Shown here: positions 5,769 to 8,162 of the stretch, one piece after another
How positions within the stretch are numbered: the first letter of the stretch is position 1
Layout of the letters: every line of letters starts with the position of its first letter
Assembly (NCBI GenBank): GCA_964369185.1
Contig: CAYJEN010000064.1
Location: 1 to 8,162 of the forward strand
Reading direction: 5' to 3'
Origin: CAYJAZ01 sp964369185
GTDB lineage: Bacteria; Desulfobacterota; Desulfovibrionia; Desulfovibrionales; Desulfovibrionaceae
DNA: 8,162 nt
Position numbers and translations under genes: made by a program
Notes under the pieces: generated by a model
What the model was told of the DNA's origin: nothing
The model's input: the letters and a program-made list of their open reading frames with translations, nothing else
The model's database searches: none

Positions 5769-6716
5769 ATGAAACAAATTTTACTACTATTTTTTATATT
5801 ACTTCTTTCAGTTTCGGTGGACGAGATAAAAAAAGACAGCAAGCTTGATGTCATTATTAAATCTGAAGATATGAATGACTTTCTTGCAAATGTTGCTTTT
5901 TGGCTAAATCACGATAATGATGAATTTAAAAAAGCATATAAGGAATCTGCCGAGCAAGATGCCTCGCTTTCTTTCGCTCAAGATTCAGGGCTTACTCCTC
6001 AAGTTGAAGTAACAGAAGAGAAAATGTCTGAGCAATCAGCGAATCAAGCACTTGAAAATAAAAGTGTGCTTCTTGCGTTAAACTCTGAAAATCAACAAAA
6101 TAATGAAGATAAAAAGAATCCTGTTATTGGAGAAGAAGGAAAAGAATCACCAATAACTGAGAATAAAGTAAGTGCGACTTCTGCTGAAGTAGAAAAAATG
6201 CTTGTTGAAAATACAAGTATAGAAACTTCTACACCTACTTTGGAAATAGATTCTGAAAAAAGTGAATCCGTATCACTTTCTGATGAAGTGGCGCCTGAAA
6301 TACCGCTTGAACCAATGGCTGAGACGGTAAAAATAGATACTGAAACACCTGTAGAAATACTGAATAAGAAAAAGTATTTAGATGATATATCTTATGAAGA
6401 TATAAATCTCGATAAAGTTTTAATCGTAAATAGACCAAATTCTTATAAAGTTGACTTTACTCTTATCAATTTGGGTGAAAATCAACAACGTGGTATCATT
6501 GAATTTTCTATGGAATTTGAAGATGGAACAGTAATTCCTTTTAGTTCAATACGTGGTTCTTATAGATTTAGGCATCAAGTAGCTAAAAAGTATGTAGTAA
6601 CTAAAGGCGAAGACATAAAGAAATATAGTAAAATATCAGAACCTTATGCCTTTGTCGTTGGATTTCTACATGAAGGTGTTCTTATAAAACGAAATAAATT
6701 TTTATTAAGCAAGTAA
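5769..6716 (+). CDS. Exported or anchored protein with long acidic linker
   Basis: The ATG at 5769 is preferred because ATAAGG sits six bases before it. A TTG at 5742 would add nine residues but lacks such a site. From the ATG the protein has 315 residues. Residues 4-17 are a hydrophobic stretch acting as signal peptide or anchor, with SVS at 14-16 a possible but weak cleavage site. Residues 18-60 are a short charged region with FLANVAFWL. Residues 71-202 are a linker rich in Glu, Ser, Thr and Lys, with no aromatic residue and no cysteine. Residues 203-315 form a compact domain rich in alternating beta-type segments (YKVDFTLINLG, GIIEFSMEFEDGT, AFVVGFLHEGVLIKR). The whole protein lacks cysteine. 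The TAA is followed 11 bases later by the next gene, so the two are co-transcribed and probably act together. I do not recognise the family; an immunoglobulin-like beta domain held away from the membrane is an inference from layout. Confidence 0.8.
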   Translation: MKQILLLFFILLLSVSVDEIKKDSKLDVIIKSEDMNDFLANVAFWLNHDNDEFKKAYKESAEQDASLSFAQDSGLTPQVEVTEEKMSEQSANQALENKSVLLALNSENQQNNEDKKNPVIGEEGKESPITENKVSATSAEVEKMLVENTSIETSTPTLEIDSEKSESVSLSDEVAPEIPLEPMAETVKIDTETPVEILNKKKYLDDISYEDINLDKVLIVNRPNSYKVDFTLINLGENQQRGIIEFSMEFEDGTVIPFSSIRGSYRFRHQVAKKYVVTKGEDIKKYSKISEPYAFVVGFLHEGVLIKRNKFLLSK

Positions 6717-6727
6717 TTGAGGTTTGT

Positions 6728-8162
6728 ATGAGCAATAGAGATGAAATAGATGAAAGCATTGAAAATGTATCTACAAGTAAAAGCAAAATAATACTTATTA
6801 TTGTTCTACTACTTGTGCTTGCTGTTGGAGGTTTTGGCTTTCTTTACTGGTTTCAACTAAAACCTGAAAATAAAGAACATTTAGAATCTCTCACGGGGAT
6901 TGACCTTACTCCTGTAGAAAATATTGCTAAAACTGTTGGCCAACAAACAAATAGCGTTCTTGAAAAAACTCCTCTTGGTGAAATGCTTCTTCAAGAGACT
7001 GCTAAAAATCAAATAAATTTAGAAGAGTCTAAAACTTCAACGCAAGATACTACAGTTACACAGCCAGAGACTGTTGCGAGCACTAAACCTGTTTTAGATG
7101 AAAATAATCTTCAAACTACTGATATTAATGAGCCTAAAGCAACAACATCTTTAGATAATACTAGTACCGTAGAAGAAAAAACGCCTATAACACCTTCAAA
7201 TGCAACTACAGCAGGAAATATTATTCAGCCACCTGCAAATGCGCCTGTGCTGAATTTAGTGACAGAAGTAGACCCTAAAAATCAAGCGCAGATTGATGAA
7301 GTCCAGAGAGAAAAAGCTCTAGCTGAAATTGAAAAAGCTATAAATAGCACATCAAGTAGTCTTACAAATGACGAACTTTCGGATATGGGTGAGCATAGAG
7401 GCTCTTTATCATCTGAAAGCATTAATATTGTAGAAGATAAAGTTATTACTCAAAATTTTGTTGAAGATATAGCATCTTATGCGGTAAACAATTATATAAT
7501 TCCTGAAGAAGGAAAAGGCTTTGTTAGTCAATCTCCTGCGGCTTTAAATATATTTTATGGTTCAACTTTACAGGCTCTTCCAAATGCGGGAGGAGAAAAG
7601 TATGCTCGTGAATATATACTTGAATATGTTTATAGTCCTAATATGATAAATGCACTCTATAAACTTTATGGTAATAAATTTATAGACGATATAAAAGCTC
7701 AAGCTGAATCAACTCAGTCTAATGGCAAAAAGATGTCAGACGAGCAACAAAAAGAATTTTATAAAGATTACTCAAATTATCTTAATAGTGTCGCCGATGG
7801 ACTTCAGAATATTATAGCAGTTGATATAGCAAGTTTTGCTGAGAAAAATATATCAGCTAAACAACAAGTGAAAAATGCACAAGAAACTTTTTCGGGCTTG
7901 CAAGTTGAATTTGAGCAAGCTCGCTACGATAATAAAGAAACTACTACCTATGAACAAGAAATGTTTAATGCAGCAAAAAATATTGAACATGCAAATATGA
8001 ATTTAGAATCAACACAAGCTTTTATCCTTAATGAAATAAAGAATGGAAAGAATCTTGCTCTTTCTGATGAAAATATTCTTTATATTCTAGAATGGCTTGC
8101 ACGAAGAGAGTCAGAAAATAAATCTCAAGAGCAAATAAAGCAAGCAAGTTCAGAGCTTGTAG
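6728..8162 (+). CDS. Membrane-anchored protein, partial, function unknown
   Basis: The frame opens at ATG 6728, with TTGAGG just upstream, and stays open to the right edge. That gives 478 residues with no stop, so the C-terminus is missing. Residues 1-20 are a short polar tail, and 21-43 are a single membrane helix (IILIIVLLLVLAVGGFGFLYWF). The likely topology is N-in with the bulk outside the inner membrane. Residues 43-243 contain no Phe, Tyr, Trp or Cys and are rich in Thr, Glu, Asn, Ser and Pro, a long flexible linker. A helical region follows from about 244, with aromatic-rich helices (EYILEYVYSPNMINALYKLYGNKF, with YKDYSNYL further on). A probable coiled coil spans about 375-435 (SAKQQVKNAQETFSGLQVEFEQA and on). 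Length and any enzymatic domain beyond the edge cannot be judged. It follows the previous gene by 11 bases, and the two share the anchor-linker-domain plan. I do not recognise the family. Confidence 0.85.
   Translation, partial: MSNRDEIDESIENVSTSKSKIILIIVLLLVLAVGGFGFLYWFQLKPENKEHLESLTGIDLTPVENIAKTVGQQTNSVLEKTPLGEMLLQETAKNQINLEESKTSTQDTTVTQPETVASTKPVLDENNLQTTDINEPKATTSLDNTSTVEEKTPITPSNATTAGNIIQPPANAPVLNLVTEVDPKNQAQIDEVQREKALAEIEKAINSTSSSLTNDELSDMGEHRGSLSSESINIVEDKVITQNFVEDIASYAVNNYIIPEEGKGFVSQSPAALNIFYGSTLQALPNAGGEKYAREYILEYVYSPNMINALYKLYGNKFIDDIKAQAESTQSNGKKMSDEQQKEFYKDYSNYLNSVADGLQNIIAVDIASFAEKNISAKQQVKNAQETFSGLQVEFEQARYDNKETTTYEQEMFNAAKNIEHANMNLESTQAFILNEIKNGKNLALSDENILYILEWLARRESENKSQEQIKQASSELV

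Overview
The window looks like chromosome from a low-GC, anaerobic, sulfate-reducer-like bacterium, most likely in or near the Desulfovibrionaceae. The arguments are a short-type LeuC of 419 residues with a LeuD of 164, a complete DUF39/HcyBio homocysteine-biosynthesis protein (a family typical of sulfate reducers and methanogens), and AT-rich sequence with no cysteine in any predicted exported protein. The genus call is inference; no rRNA or species marker is present.

Layout. Positions 1-276 hold no gene but contain palindromes and a large folded, repeat-like element (181-257). From 277 to 3613 the minus strand carries leuA, leuC and leuD, transcribed right to left in that order, with gaps of 43 and 15 bases. 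Positions 3614-3785 hold the leuA leader and a hairpin that pairs best as minus-strand RNA and probably terminates the transcript coming from the right. From 3786 to 5380 the minus strand carries the HcyBio gene and, 17 bases behind it, a small predicted secreted protein of 145 residues. Positions 5381-5768 are a 388-base AT-rich divergent promoter region. From 5769 to the right edge the plus strand carries two genes separated by 11 bases. Both encode membrane-anchored or exported proteins with very long linkers lacking aromatic residues and cysteine; the second runs off the window.

How the genes work together. LeuA condenses acetyl-CoA with 2-oxoisovalerate, and the LeuC/LeuD pair isomerises 2-isopropylmalate to 3-isopropylmalate. 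LeuB, the next enzyme, is not in the window. HcyBio belongs to a direct sulfide-to-homocysteine route, so both minus-strand units serve amino-acid synthesis. The plus-strand pair is unrelated by sequence and probably works at the cell envelope; I do not recognise either protein. That pair and the folded element at 181-257 are the parts least explained by known biology. I found no CRISPR array, tRNA, rRNA, transposase or phage gene.
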